Position numbers and translations under genes: made by a program. This document shows positions 11,616 through 23,377 of a stretch of DNA of 64,000 nucleotides, piece by piece. How positions within the stretch are numbered: the stretch's first letter is position 1; the number at the start of each line of letters is the position of its first letter. Below the pieces are notes generated by a model. The model saw only the letters and a list, made by a program, of their open reading frames with translations, had not been told where the DNA came from and made no database searches. Origin of the DNA: Ahaetulla prasina (lineage: Eukaryota > Chordata > Lepidosauria > Squamata > Colubridae); contig NC_080548.1 in NCBI RefSeq assembly GCF_028640845.1, positions 4,148,314 to 4,212,313 on the forward strand, written 5' to 3'.

Positions 11616-12785
11616 CTTCCAGAGTTTAAATGTAATTTCCAAATGTCAAAGTAAATTCTGCTTTTCCTATCCCCAGACTGAAGTTGATGGGAGGGCTTAA
11701 AACTTGCTTCTTTACCCTGAAAACAAACTCACAAAGAAGCACTTTGAAATGTTCCACACTGTGCACACTTTTTTTCTTCAGTGGGGATGTTTTGGTGGGC
11801 CCATCACAACATCTGTTAGATGGTCCCTCCCTTTCAAATATCTCACCAAGTACTTACGAAATTACCAGGACGGTGTGATTCCCCAGTTTTAGCCCCGCCA
11901 GAATGAGGTTGGCTGCATCTCCTCTCTTCTGCAGACTACAACACAGGCTATCTGCAAAAAACAGAGGAAAGCAAAAGCCAGGACAAGGCATAAGAATCAA
12001 GCTGGTTGTTTTCCCCCCCCACCAGTAGGCACAAGGCAGTTAAAAAGCAAAGAAGAACACAAGGAGAATTATTACTAGAGTTTGTTACACAATCACCCAG
12101 AAGTTTAGGCTGGATTTGGCATTGTTATTCACTGATCACATTCGTCCCAAGGACCTGATACAGACAGATGTTCCATGAAAGGTGCCATCACAAAATGTAA
12201 GCTGCTCCGAATAAACATGCCTTTTGCAATTGATGGATGGGAATTTGTCAATGCCAATGGGGTTCCAGTGGTTATTCATAACAATGTGAACTTACAGCTG
12301 TGGATTTGGCCTTCATACATATCTACTACTTCTTTCCAAGATGTCCTAATGTATCAGCACAGTCAAGCAATGTGGTCTCTTGCAATTGACAAATGGAAAT
12401 GTTGTCAGGGTACAGATTTTTAAAATATCATCCAAGACCTTTTCAGTATGGCACCCAGAATGACGCAGTCAATTTACACCATAAAGTTACAACTTCAATC
12501 TCAATACTTTGTGACTTTCTCCAATTCTTTGGTCTTCTATCCTACCATCCCCTGGCATTGCCACATTAATTATCCACATTTTCTTTTTTTCAACCACAGT
12601 TGAATCTGTTGTGTATCTACCAAGAGCTTATCCGTTTATTCAGTTTATATCAGTTGTTATGGTTGTGAGACAGATGTTTAGACTGGGTTTGGCACCTATA
12701 AATTCCTTCTGATTTAGCTTTATTACAGTCACCTACTCCCAATGATTGTGGATGGCTTGCCACATATCAAATATAGAATTAAAGC
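11616..12785. other. intergenic, no gene recognised
   Basis: Contains an 82-codon open frame at 12175-12423 with no recognisable family and no supporting splice or promoter signals, so it is not called as a gene. No other structure recognised. Confidence 0.35.
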
Positions 12786-13400
12786 TATTAAAAAACATAA
12801 CAGCCAAGACAAAAAACAGACCTAATAGTCAAGAGGGGCTCCATGACAGGGAATAGAGCTCCCTCTTCCAGGCCCCATGAGAACAGGCACAGAGCACTTG
12901 CAACAGAAAAGGCACAAAATGACAAGTTCAATTGAGGGAACCAAGGGCACAGCCACTCTGCCCGAGTTTGCCAGGCGAGCCAAAATAACTGGAGACAGGT
13001 GGCCAAACAGATAATCAGGCCTTATGCAATCAAAGACGTTATAGGTGACAAGCAGCACTTTGAACTATACCCAGATGCCAATTGACATTCCAGTGATGAC
13101 ATAGGTACCCATTACTGCTTGGGACGCTGTATCAACTGGTTAATCTTCAAGGACAGCCCCATGTAGAACATATTGCAGTAGTCCAGCCAGGAGAGGACTA
13201 GGATGCAATTGCCTCAAGGTCAAGGAATGGGTGAAATGGTGCATAAAGTCCACATCTGCCACATACTCAAGAAGCTGCAGGTCCAGGACTGCCCAGCTGC
13301 GCAGAGGGACACGCAATCCCATCCAGGACTGTGTTGTGCTGCCTGGTAGGATTCATCCCAACACACACGGTGGGGGGGGAGGGAGGGAGGGAGAGAGACA
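12786..13400 (-). mobile_element. L2-type LINE fragment, RT C-terminus
   Basis: Reverse-strand translation gives WLDYCNMFYMGLSLK, the typical L2/CR1-superfamily LDYCN...GLP motif, and further along a segment resembling KVLLLTYKAL...GPDYLFGRLSP. Stops and frameshifts separate the pieces. It is probably the same broad superfamily as the element at 62.2-64 kb. Confidence 0.7.
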
Positions 13401-13943
13401 GACAGACAGACTTGCTGGACATTACTTTTATCCTTATTAAAATTCATTGGCAAATTCATTATTTACTAGGTGCTGCTGCATGCAAAGGCTGACTTGCTGG
13501 GATAATCCTTGGAGTGGGTCTTTCCCCGTGAGCCAGCACAAGAGCGGACATGAAATGGACTGCCCCCAATGCCAACCCCTCTGGGGGTGGAATTGCACCT
13601 TTTCCTAGGAACCGAGAGTGGGGGGGGCTGACAGGCCTGTGGCGGATGAGGCTCCATTCTGGCTGAGCTGCCCCTCCCTTCCTCTGTCACTGGGAAGCAG
13701 GCATGGCATCCACCAACGGGGCCCCAGTAGGGAAAGTTTCATGGACTCCCGGAGAACTAAACTTAAAATCCAACCAAGAAGTGACCTTGTAAGGATGTTA
13801 CATCCATGCACTGAAGATAAGGCGCGGAAGCAGGAGGATGAAATTTGAGTGTGGGGATGCTAAAGAAGACTGCAAGGGAGGGAGGGGAAGGGGCTGGGGG
13901 TGGATACTGACTATCCCTAATGTGCCCTTTATCCCTAATGTTG

Positions 13944-13944
<1 letters not shown>

Positions 13945-13985
<41 letters not shown>
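13945..13985 (+). repeat. (CA)n microsatellite
   Basis: About 20 uninterrupted CA units. Confidence 0.98.
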
Positions 13986-13988
<3 letters not shown>

Positions 13989-15021
13989 TTGTCTACCAAC
14001 ATAACTACTTGCTTTTTGTGTACCAATGATTATAAAGAATTGCAACAAATAGATAAATATAATATTTAAATCTTAGCTTTGACACGAAGGTCTCTAACCT
14101 TAACCTACCGACCAAGCAGCACGCTGGGTCAACCACAAGGAGGGGGGGCGCTGAAAACTCCCATCCCTTCAATCGGAGCCCGTCATCCTGCATTCCAAAG
14201 CGGGCACTTCTAATGCTTCTTCCGGAGAATGAGCAATCTTTAGCCCTTCTGAAGGACCGGAGTGGGGAGAGCTGTTCTTGAACAAGGGCAAAGCACCCGC
14301 GGATCGCCCAGGCTTCGGGGGTCTGGGGAGCCTCGTGGCTGGGAGCCTCTGAGCGGAGATGGCGGACGGCGGGCAAGAGGGCGGACGGCTGCAGCTCCCT
14401 TGGCGGCAGCATCCCCGGAGCAAGCGAAGAGGCGCTTTCCCCGCCGGGCAGTAAAGGCCCAAACCGGCTGGTTCAGGGCTTCCGGGAGACTCGGCCGGTT
14501 GCGGGACTGTCAGCGACCGCCGCTGCTGCGCTTCTGCCGAGGCCGGACGCTGCAATATCCCGTTTCACCTCGACCGATGAAAGTTTTCCACGTTGGCCAG
14601 GCCTGGGAGCGGCCAGAGGAATTCGTGCCCGTCAGCGGTCCAGAAACGCCGGCCGAAACAGCAAGCGCCACCGAGCCCGTGCAGGGGCGGGAACGGGGGA
14701 ATCTCCACACTCATCGCCACTCCCGGCCGGTGGGGGGTGGGGGTCATCCAGTGGCTCAAGGCCAGAAAAAGATGCGGGGGGGGGGCTTTTCTCGCTGCCC
14801 GAGGAGCCTTTTGGGCGCCAACAACGCCTGCGGTGGCGGCGGCGCCGAGCAACGGCAGCTGCTCCGAGCGGCAGTTCGGCCTGTCCCCGAATGGCGCTGA
14901 GAGCGGTCCCCAAGGTTTCCTCCCGGAGACCACCCCCCTGCCACTAAAGAGGTGAAGCCCACGTCGTCCCTATGGGAAGGCTCTGGGGGCGCCGCCGCCA
15001 ATTCTCGGGAGGAGGCTGGGA

Positions 15022-15200
15022 GAACCTAGAATACCAGGTTTGGAAGGGCCCTTGGAGGTTTGCTCGAGCAGGAGAGTCCGGACCATTCCGGACCAATGGC
15101 TGTCCAGTCTCTTCTTGAAAACCTCCAGTGCAGTGATGGAGCCCCACAACTCCCGGAGGCAATTTCTCTTCCACAGATTGTTGTCATTGTCAAGAAATTG
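15022..15200 (-). mobile_element. CR1 3' fragment inside the POU3F1 CpG island
   Basis: Reads GGAAGGGCCCTTGGAGG, CAATGGCTGTCCAGTCTCTT and CTTGAAAACCTCCAGTG, all CR1 3'-end phrases on the reverse strand. It has gained CpGs compared with other copies in the window. It sits about 1.0 kb upstream of the POU3F1 start codon. Confidence 0.85.
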
Positions 15201-16084
15201 GGCTGGGCGTTTGGACCTCCCGCCTCCCAGCCCTGCCGGGAGAGACTTCCAGAGGGAGAAACCGAGGAGCCTCAGCGACCTATTCGGAAGTCCCTCGCTC
15301 GCCGATTCGGCGGAATCGGAAAACCCGAGAAGGGACAGTGGTCGTCTGAAGAGGGGCAAACGCTAACCAACGACCCGAAGCGGAAGAAGAGTCCAGGCCG
15401 GGGACGAAGCCGATGAACAGAAGGAAGCCCTGGTCCCTTGGCTTTAGCGACGAAGCTGCAGTGGCCGGGAAGGCGTCAAAGGGCGAGTGGGGAAACTGTG
15501 TGTGCGGGGAAGTCGAGCCGGCGGCGGAGAAACCCCGCGGCGCTGCTCCCGCTGCGAGATGAGCCGCCAAAGCGACTTCGAGCTCCCGCGATTTGGCTCG
15601 GAAGTGGGCCGAGCGCGCAACGCACCCTTCGGAAAAAAGGAGAACCTCGCGGACCGCGCCACTTCCGTGGCTCCCCATAAAGAGTTCGGGGCGCAGCTCC
15701 TCCTGAGGCCCGGAGAAATGAGCCGGCGTCATTCCTCGCTTTGCCGTCTATGGCCTCACCTGGGTTGACGCCGGTGGACTCCCGCTCCCGGCTCCCCGGA
15801 GTGGAGTAGCGAAGACCACAAGGGCCACGCAGAAGGGGGCCACGCAGGGCCCGGCGCCGGCAAAAGTCCGCTTGCGCCCTCCCGTCTCCTCCAGCAGCTG
15901 CGGGCGCGCTTCTTCCCTTCCGCCCACGCGCTGAGCGCCGGAGCCCCCCGAAAGAAGCGCCTCCCGCCCCAATCGGGGTCGCCCGCCCTGCGCAAATCCC
16001 GGGCCGCCATCCTTAGACGGGGCGGGGGCGGGTCCCTCGCTGGGCGCCCTATGGAGGTGCGGGACTGCCTGCCACTCGCGCGCG

Positions 16085-16230
16085 ACGGAGCCAATAGGGC
16101 GCGCGGGGGGGAGTGGCTGTGCGCTGGGCCGAACTGGGCTCTAAAGCGCGCCCCGCCGCCGAGGGTGTCCCAGTGAGAGCCGCAGAGCGGAGCGCGGCCC
16201 AGCCACCTCCCGTGCGCGACCCGAGCGGCA
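16085..16230 (+). promoter_or_regulatory. POU3F1: candidate POU3F1 core promoter and 5' UTR
   Basis: A CCAAT box (16091-16095) lies about 45 bp before a TATA-like TCTAAAG (16140-16146), inside the CpG island. Spacing would place transcription start near 16170 and leave a 5' UTR of about 60 nt. Inferred from motif spacing only. Confidence 0.5.
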
Positions 16231-17370
16231 ATGGCCACCACGGCGCAGTATTTGCCGCGCGGCGCCTCCCTCCTGCCCATGTCCGCGCCGGAGGCCGAGC
16301 GGCTGCACCAGGGTCCCACCTACCGCGAGGTCCAGAAGATGATGCACCACGAGTACCTGCAGGGCCTGGCGGCCACCCCGGGCCACCCCATGGGGACCCT
16401 CCCGCACCACCAGTGGCTGCCGGGCGCCACGGGGGACTGGGGGGGCGGCGGCGGGACCCACCTGGACCACGCCAAGGCCAGCAGCGGGCCGCGCGGAGAC
16501 TTGGACGGCAGCGGAGGCGGCTTCCACTCCCGCTCTCACCTGGTGCACCAGCAGGCGACGGGAGGCGGCGGGGGTCACTGGGGCCAGGGCGGCCCGACGC
16601 ATCACCTGGGCGGCTGCCCCGCCGCCATGTCCCCGACGGCTGGCGGTCCGCAGCCTCTGCTCTACTCGCAGGCGGCGTACCCGGGGCTCAACGGGATGCT
16701 GGGCCCGCAGCCGCCCGCCCTCCACCTGCCGCACGGCCACGACGAGGTGGCCGAGGCCCACCTAGAGAGCTCCCCGACGCCACTGGGCCACGCGGGGCCC
16801 GAGCCGCCCTCCGACGAGGACGCGCCCAGCTCCGACGACCTGGAGCAGTTCGCCAAGCAGTTCAAGCAGCGCCGGATTAAGCTGGGCTTCACGCAGGCGG
16901 ACGTGGGGCTGGCGCTGGGCACCCTGTACGGCAACGTCTTTTCGCAGACCACCATCTGCCGCTTCGAGGCGCTGCAGCTGAGCTTCAAGAACATGTGCAA
17001 GCTGAAGCCGCTGCTCAACAAGTGGCTGGAGGAAACCGACTCGGGCAGCGGCAGCCCGGCCAGCCTAGACAAGATCGCGGCGCAGGGCCGCAAGCGCAAG
17101 AAGCGCACCTCCATCGAGGTCGGCGTGAAAGGCGCGCTGGAGAGCCACTTCCTCCGCTGCCCCAAGCCGTCGGCCCACGAGATCACGTCGCTGGCGGACT
17201 CGCTGCAGCTGGAGAAGGAGGTGGTGCGCGTGTGGTTCTGCAACCGGCGGCAGAAGGAGAAGCGGATGACGCCGGCCGGGGGCCCCCACCCGCCCGCCAT
17301 GGAGGACGCTTACTCGCAGGGCGAGGCCTCCCCGCCGCTGCACCACACGCTCCGGAGCCCCGTGCAATGA
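16231..17370 (+). CDS. POU3F1: POU domain, class 3, transcription factor 1 (Oct-6/SCIP/Tst-1)
   Basis: Intronless frame of 379 residues, as is usual for class III POU genes. It encodes a nuclear octamer-binding factor that, in mammals, controls Schwann-cell myelination and neural and epidermal differentiation. The start [11 protein letters not shown] matches vertebrate POU3F1 exactly. After a Gly/His-rich transactivation region comes the POU-specific domain (about 197-271, from [13 protein letters not shown] to EETD), a short linker, and the homeodomain (about 287-346, from [10 protein letters not shown] to KEKRM) with recognition-helix motif WFCNRR at 335-340. The C-terminus HHTLRSPVQ resembles the POU3F1 ending and separates it from POU3F2-4. 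Human POU3F1 is about 451 residues; this copy is shorter because the poly-Ala, poly-Gly and poly-His tracts are mostly absent. No frameshift or stop. Codon use is extremely GC-rich, like the surrounding island. Confidence 0.98.
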   Translation: MATTAQYLPRGASLLPMSAPEAERLHQGPTYREVQKMMHHEYLQGLAATPGHPMGTLPHHQWLPGATGDWGGGGGTHLDHAKASSGPRGDLDGSGGGFHSRSHLVHQQATGGGGGHWGQGGPTHHLGGCPAAMSPTAGGPQPLLYSQAAYPGLNGMLGPQPPALHLPHGHDEVAEAHLESSPTPLGHAGPEPPSDEDAPSSDDLEQFAKQFKQRRIKLGFTQADVGLALGTLYGNVFSQTTICRFEALQLSFKNMCKLKPLLNKWLEETDSGSGSPASLDKIAAQGRKRKKRTSIEVGVKGALESHFLRCPKPSAHEITSLADSLQLEKEVVRVWFCNRRQKEKRMTPAGGPHPPAMEDAYSQGEASPPLHHTLRSPVQ

Positions 17371-17830
17371 CTGAAGAGCGGCGCCGGCGGCTGTGCAGCC
17401 GGCTGGTCTGGCTGGGACTGGCGGCAGGACTCTTGCGCGGGCTACGCCTTGGGCATCGGGGACGGCGGGGAGCCTCGAAGCTAGGAGAGCCGCCCGGCCG
17501 CCTTCGGCCGCGACCCCGGCTCTAATTTAAACTCGGTATTTATTGACCCCCCTCGGCAAAGCACTGGCCGAGACAAGCGCGGAGGGGCTCCGCTTCCTTG
17601 AGGACGCCGCGGGGCTGTGCCTGTCTCCCTCGCCCGGAGGACTCGAGGCGGCGCTTCTAGGCCCGACGGTCCAGACCTCCTCTGTCAGCCGAGCGGCTTT
17701 CCGAAGGGGGCTCGTGGCCAGCGCCCTCGGAGGGGCTCCGCGCCCAGCAAGCGGTTGAAGCCGTTGTCTTCTCCCTTATTTATGTTACAATCAATTATTT
17801 TATTACTCGCATAAAACATTTATCCGGAAC
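17371..17830 (+). other. POU3F1: POU3F1 3' UTR with candidate poly(A) signal
   Basis: GC-rich sequence turns AT-rich near 17770. A variant hexamer CATAAA (17810-17815) is followed by a GT-rich stretch (about 17832-17855), the arrangement of a poly(A) site. No canonical AATAAA was seen before it. Inference. Confidence 0.45.
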
Positions 17831-19902
17831 CCGCCTCTTGTCTTTGTTGTTAAATCCCGAACGAGAAAGACTGGGAGGGCGCAGGGCAGGTTCCCGAGGG
17901 GGCCTGGGAAGGGGCGCGGCGGAGCCTTGCTTCGCCCGCCGGGCTTCCTTTTGTTCCCGCCGCTGGGCTGCCGCGGCCCGTGCAAGATCCTGCGGCCCCC
18001 CCGGGCGGCCGTGTGAAGCCCACCCTTAGGGCCGTGCTCTCAATTCGGCCCCGAATTCCCCGCCGCTCAGCCGGGAGAGTCGCCCTTCTTCGGCTTGCGC
18101 TCGAAGCTCCCCACTCGGGCTAGTTCGTTCTTCCCCTGCCGTTCAAACGGAGCCGGCGCTGGCCGGGAAAGGGAGGTGCGGGTAATGGCAAGTTGGCCCC
18201 GAGATATCCTGCTGGACAGCCGCTGTCCATCCGTCCCACTCCAGGACTCTGTTTCCGAGGTCGGCTTTCGCCGGCCGCCTTAGGAGAGGAGGCGGTTTTC
18301 GGTGGAAAACCTCCAAGGAATAGCCTGAGACGTGAAAATAACCGGGAAAACGTTCGCCTTTTTCCTGAAAGGGGAGCCGCGCTTCCACCCGAAACCCTTT
18401 CAAGGTTAGGCCCTGATAAAGGGGTTAGACTTTAGGGCGCCAAAAGAGGTTTTTTCCCCTTATTATTATTATTTCAAAAGAACAGCGAATGATACCTAAG
18501 TAGTGAATTTTCGAATTATGGCCGTCTCAATTTTACTCCGCGCTTTCATTGTTTATTTATTTAATCCACTTAAATGCTTGAAATCAACTTTTATTACGAG
18601 AGGAAGACCAAAAGTGCTTTATGGCACTTTGTTAGTTTAAACGCTGCTGGGTGCCTGAGATGCTTTCTCGTTTATTTCTTTGACTTCTTGAACGGTGCTC
18701 TCAAGGAGAAGAGAAAAAGCCATAAGGGGAGTCCGGCCAGACTGACCAAGCTCCACTGCAAGCCAAGCAGCCTTCTGAAGACTTTTGAGATGTGGAGGAA
18801 GGAGCATCCTTTGGAAATGTGGTGAGTGTCTTAGATGAACTTCACCATCTTCCATCATTGTTGTGGTTGCCATGCAGACATTGGAGTCAACGGTTTCCTG
18901 CCACCGCCTCTTGCCTGGCAAATGTCCCCTTTTAGAGCCACTTTTTTTGCTGTTTGGATGACAACCTGTTCTGTGCATAAGCGGCACAATTTCAAGGCGG
19001 TGTTCTGGGTGCTGCTTTCCTTCTTCACCCAGACCTTGGGGGTCCCCCCTCAGAGCTACCAGGGTCTTTCTTAGGCCATTGGTTGCCAGTAGACAGTTGG
19101 GAGCCTTTTGCTCTGCTAGCACAGAAGGGCCAGCCAAGCTGTCAGGAGACGCCCCGTCCTTCTGGATCCCAAAGGACCCCGAAGGAAGGAAGTTCCTGAA
19201 AGCCAATTCACGAGGCTGGAAGAAGGAGAGATTAAGCAACCAACCTAAGAAAGGGGGCTTCGCTCAGCTCCGCTCTTCTCTGCTAAAGAGACTGTCAATT
19301 TGCACTGGCCAGAGGGGTGGGAATCTTCTCATCAGGACAGTATTTTTTCCAGCAGACCACGAAGGGAGCAGCAAAGGAAAACAACAAAAATGTGGAGGAT
19401 TTCAGTTGCATTTTTAAAAATGCATCTGGTTAGAAAGTGCTGGGCTTCCTGCCTGTGAAAGGTTGGAGAAAAAGGCAGGATGGAACCGGTCCGTGTCAGA
19501 CCGCTGAGGAGGACTAGTAAACTTTACCCTTGGTAGAAAGGTCCTGGGGAGTCCTTGGTGCTCTCTGAGCTTGCTTGGTGTTTGCTTGCAGAAGATCCTT
19601 CCCTGGGGGGTACAGATGTCCTCCATTCTCTCCAGAGGGGCTTCCCCCCACCGCCCCATGAGAGCATCTGCTCTCTTCAAAAGCAGCCAGGCTGCACTGC
19701 TACATACACACCCATCCATACCTCTTCCAACATCTTTCCCAGGTGGAAATCCGAATCTAAACGTTAATCTACTTGGGTTTTGTACACAAAATAGAGAGGA
19801 GCCCACCCTTTGCCCCAGGTGCAAAATGGATGAATGCCCATAGTGTGATGGTTGTTTTCTGCATGACGGGGTCTCTTCTCTTAAGGAACTAATGGGATAA
19901 GT
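17831..19902. other. POU3F1 downstream flank, no gene recognised
   Basis: Moves from CpG-rich to AT-rich. The AT-rich block at about 18440-18620 looks unique and could hold regulatory sequence, but no specific element is identified. A single foldback-repeat arm fragment (GAGTCCTTGGTGCTCTCTGA) lies at 19548-19600. Confidence 0.4.
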
Positions 19903-20148
19903 CAGAGATGTTCTCTTTCTTTCATGGGGGCGGGAGGGGGAGGAGATTATATCAGCTCTTAAGAGGGAAGAAACTGCTTCTTTTGAGCCTGCTATTGGGG
20001 AAAAGAAGCCATATATTTATCATGAGAAAAACCCAGTTAGTTCTGCTCTTTGGTGTACTATATAAAACTCCACCAGTAATTAGACCAAGTCAACAAGTTC
20101 AAGGAAACAGCCCCCTTGCATTCACAGGGTTGTTGCCTTGTTTCTTCA
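19903..20148 (+). repeat. dispersed repeat of unknown family, copy A
   Basis: About 246 bp, highly similar to the reverse complement of 27441-27684. Shared landmarks are CAGAGATGTTCTCTTTC at one end, the TATA-like ACTATATAAAACTCC in the middle and TTGCCTTGTTTCTTCA at the other end. No coding capacity. Confidence 0.85.
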
Positions 20149-20184
20149 GCATCTGCTAGGCATAAAAATTATCCCTGAGATAAT

Positions 20185-20325
20185 TTTTCTCTCCCCCCCA
20201 CCCTCTTTCCCCCCCTCTCTCTCTCCCTTCCACCCTCCCTCCCTTCTGTCTCCCTGTCTCTGTCTCTCTTTCTCTCTCACACAGACACACACAAACACAT
20301 GCGCACACCTCACACACACACTGCA
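20185..20325 (+). repeat. polypyrimidine and CA-rich simple sequence
   Basis: A CT-rich run passes into CA-rich sequence directly after copy A of the dispersed repeat. Confidence 0.9.
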
Positions 20326-21514
20326 TGGCTCCATACTGCATGGAGTCTCTGAAACTGACTTACTGATACACAACAGGATGCGACTCAGCCCTTGAGAATG
20401 CTCTTTCCAATTGTATCCCTGTGACTCTGCTAGACACCTCAAGGGGATGCCCAGGGCAAGGCATACCCGTTGTGCCAATGGCATGTGGACACCAGTCTGA
20501 GAGAGAGAGAGAGAGATGGCAGAAGCTGGCGTGGGGGGGGGGGTTGGAGAAAAAGAGGCAAACATTGATTAACTTGCTTTGTGAATTCATTGATAGATGT
20601 GAGTTCAGGTTTCTGACTTACACAGAAGATTGATTACTGGTATTTGGTACTTCCATGCTATTCAAATGAAGAATATTATTATTACAGTTCAGATCCTAAA
20701 ATTTAAAAGAACTAAATAGAATTTCCAAATGCAATGCAATTTCATTGATTAAGTAACTCATTACTTAGTGAAGCTTTGAATGCAAAATTTTGTGATTGCA
20801 TGGATGATTTCAAAGTGCGCTTCTTCAAGCGAAAATAACAGATTTGTTTGGTCTGAACAAGCCAGCAGTCTTTGTTTTATGGAGAGGACCCTTCTCCTAC
20901 AATCTACACCCCAGGTGGCTTTAGGAACTGTTCTCAGGGTCATCTAAAAGGCTGTAGGTGATACAAACATCCCTACAATTTTAAAGGAGCCTTGTCAAAA
21001 AGTGACTGAACAGGGACTTGGGGAAAGAAAAGGTTTGGGCTACAAAGTCCGGGAAGACCAGGAAACCAATGAGGGCATGGCCAGCCTCTCCAGGGCTCCC
21101 GCTGTGTGTCAGAAAAAGGAGACCAGCCCTGATAGGCAGGATGCAGAAAGCACGCCCAGGGTGGTGGACCATGGTGCATCGCATTGGCAGCTATTTATCA
21201 GACTGAACCACACTACTGGGCTCCAGCCATGAGCAGGCCAAGAGAAAGAGAAGCAGCCATATCTTGTTCAGGTATTTTCTAGGGTAACTCATGTAAATGT
21301 GATCTACAAAAGTTTCCTTTAATTTCAATGGGATCTAGCGGCTGTGAGAAATGCAAGGAACCAAGAGAGAGCAAAGGCAACATCTGAGGGGCTATCCTGT
21401 CCAACTTGGAAAGGAGGAGGAGGAGGAAAAAGCAAGTTTGAGGTGGGTGGAGTCTCCTGACACAGTCCCTCCACCTCAGCTGTGTGGCTGTTACAGGCAG
21501 GTCTGTGCCAAGGT
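20326..21514. other. intergenic, nothing recognised
   Basis: A short GA run near 20500-20517 and a G-run near 20534; otherwise no feature. Confidence 0.4.
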
Positions 21515-21660
21515 CCACAATCATCAATTGTGTTGTAAATGTTGTACCTTGATGAACGTATCTTTTCTTCTATGTACACTGAGAGCATATGAACCAAGAC
21601 AAATTCCTTGTGTGTCCAATCACACTTGGCCAATAAAATTCTATTCTATTCTATTCTATT
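21515..21660 (+). mobile_element. 3' end of an L2/Rex-like LINE with ATTCT tail
   Basis: About 130 bp nearly identical to the 3' end of the reverse-strand element at 59.2-60.0 kb: GTTGTAAATGTTGTACCTTG, ACACTGAGAGCATATG and CACACTTGGCCAATAAAA, then ATTCT pentamers. Heavily 5'-truncated. Confidence 0.88.
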
Positions 21661-21769
21661 AACAAGGCCACTTATCCCCTTGTCCAGCCCTCAGTTTGTA
21701 CCATTTACACAAGGCCTCCTTTTCATGATACGTTTTTTATTTTTCAACTGCTTTGGCTAAAGAATATAA

Positions 21770-21990
21770 TATAATACCAGAGATAAAGGGACCTTGGAGG
21801 TCTTCTAGTCCAAACCCCGGCACAATCAGGAGACCCTATACCATTCTGGAAAAATGGCTGTCCAATCTCTTCTCAAAACCTCCAGTGATGGATCACCTAC
21901 AACTTCTGAAGGCAAGCTCTTCCACCGACTGATGGTTCTCTTTGCCAGGAAATTTCTCCTTATTTCTACTCGGATCTCTCCTTGATTAGC
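21770..21990 (-). mobile_element. CR1 LINE 3' end
   Basis: Reverse-strand phrases AAAGGGACCTTGGAGGTCTT, CCCTATACCATTCTGG, TGTCCAATCTCTTCTC and AGGAAATTTCTCCTTATTTC. Confidence 0.9.
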
Positions 21991-22972
21991 TTGAAAATTG
22001 AAAGAAAATTGATTTCATTTCACTATTATTAAAGACAATTTTCTACCTTCTAACATTCACAAAATGGTTAGATATCACACTGAAAAAGATAAAAATTCCA
22101 CCTATGGCCAAGTTTAAAGCAACACAATTTGTTTTCAAACGTCACTGTAAACAGAGATTTATGTTCAATATTTTCATGAAATGTGCTAGAAAATATGAAC
22201 TTACTCGTAAGAAGGAAGTAGATTAAAATGAGGGTTCAAAACCATTCATATACAATAGTTTAACTGAAATAAAATTATTTCTTTGGCTTAGCCTTAGAGA
22301 AACGTGTGGTGGAACTTAAATTTTATTTTCTGAAATATTCACTTGAAATTATACCTGAAGCTTTCATTTCAGGGTTAGAGTTTTATCACAATATCATACA
22401 TAAGAAGGATTTCCTAATATAATGTTACCTTTATGTTGAGCAAAACTGGACACTTCTCCAGTAATTTTTGACCATCTCCTGAAAGTGGTATTAGTTAAGG
22501 AGCATATACTGCAAAAAGAAGGTAACAATCTTGGGATTTTTTGTGGTATCCAGGCACAGAAAATTCTTGGACAGCAACCCTGTACCTACTTAGCTATGAG
22601 AAGTCCCCCCCCCCCCCGAGCTCAATGGGGCTTATTTCAGATTAGGAGTGCATACAATTCTATTGCAAAAGTCTGAATGAAAACTATATGCTGCCATTAT
22701 TAAAACGCATCCTGTTTTTATTGTAACCTTGTCTACAGATTCCCTCTGCCTGCTTTGCAGCAAAAGAGGAATGGGGAAAGAGAGAATCTTAGTTTGCCTT
22801 AGCCGTCATATTTACCACAGAGCAAATAGGATCATAACAGACAAGTATTTTCAGCGGTGGAAGTCAATACATGTAGATTCTAGTCTATGAGAGATGGTGT
22901 TTGTTAGTAAATAAAGGATAATATTTGTAGCTCAGGACTGATATGAGGGGTCCTTGCTGCTCTCTGAGCTTT
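21991..22972. other. AT-rich intergenic stretch
   Basis: No coding sequence. A pure C run lies near 22606-22617. A fragment of the foldback repeat (GAGGGGTCCTTGCTGCTCTC) is at 22946-22968, just before the full foldback element. Confidence 0.4.
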
Positions 22973-23377
22973 TTAAATCAATAACATTTGAATATGTATA
23001 AGCCAAATATATTTGAGGGGTCCTTGGTGCTTTCTGGGCCTGGCTGTTTTCTTGCAGACATTTTATTACCGAAACTAGCTAAGATCATCAGTGCTAAATG
23101 TCCATGGAAGTTTTCAGTCATCCAGGCCATGGTTGTTGTCCCAAAGTTGTTTTTCCAAAGGCAACTGGACTTTTTAAAAAAAATTTCCTTGAAGATGTTC
23201 CGCTTCTCATCCAAGAAGCATCTTCCAAAGCAAGGAAAGTCCAACTGCCTTCAGACAATCATCACTAGCATTGATGATGTTACCTAGTTTGGATAATGAA
23301 AACAACCAAACTCAGAGAGGACCAAGGACCCCTCAAATATGTTCAGCTTATACATATTTAAATGTTACTAATTTTAA
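22973..23377. mobile_element. foldback (long inverted repeat) element
   Basis: Left arm 22973-23096 and right arm 23266-23377 are imperfect inverse copies. Paired landmarks are TTGAGGGGTCCTTGG with CCAAGGACCCCTCAA, GTATAAGCC with a GCTTATAC segment, and AAACTAGCTAAGATCATCA with TGATGATGTTACCTAGTTT. A 169-bp spacer separates them. The left arm holds about 13 bp (CTTGCAGACATTT) missing from the right. No transposase; likely a MITE or foldback element of unassigned family. Confidence 0.75.

Larger units (their letters stand above)
14100..18100. other. CpG island around POU3F1
   Basis: Very GC- and CpG-rich sequence begins about 2.1 kb before the POU3F1 start and continues about 0.7 kb past its stop. 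It contains many long open frames on both strands, which are by-products of base composition. Only POU3F1 has protein-family support. A CR1 fragment interrupts the island at 15022-15200. Confidence 0.8.

Noticed and set aside
12175..12423. 82-codon open frame
   Set aside because: No recognisable family, promoter, or splice context; length is within chance expectation for 64 kb.
14262..14900. 212-codon open frame and several overlapping frames upstream of POU3F1
   Set aside because: Composition-driven frames in a CpG island; no family resemblance and overlapping frames on both strands look equally open.
16113..16880. 255-codon frame overlapping POU3F1 in another phase, plus antisense frames
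   Set aside because: Shadows of the POU3F1 coding sequence; low-complexity Arg/Pro/Gly translation.
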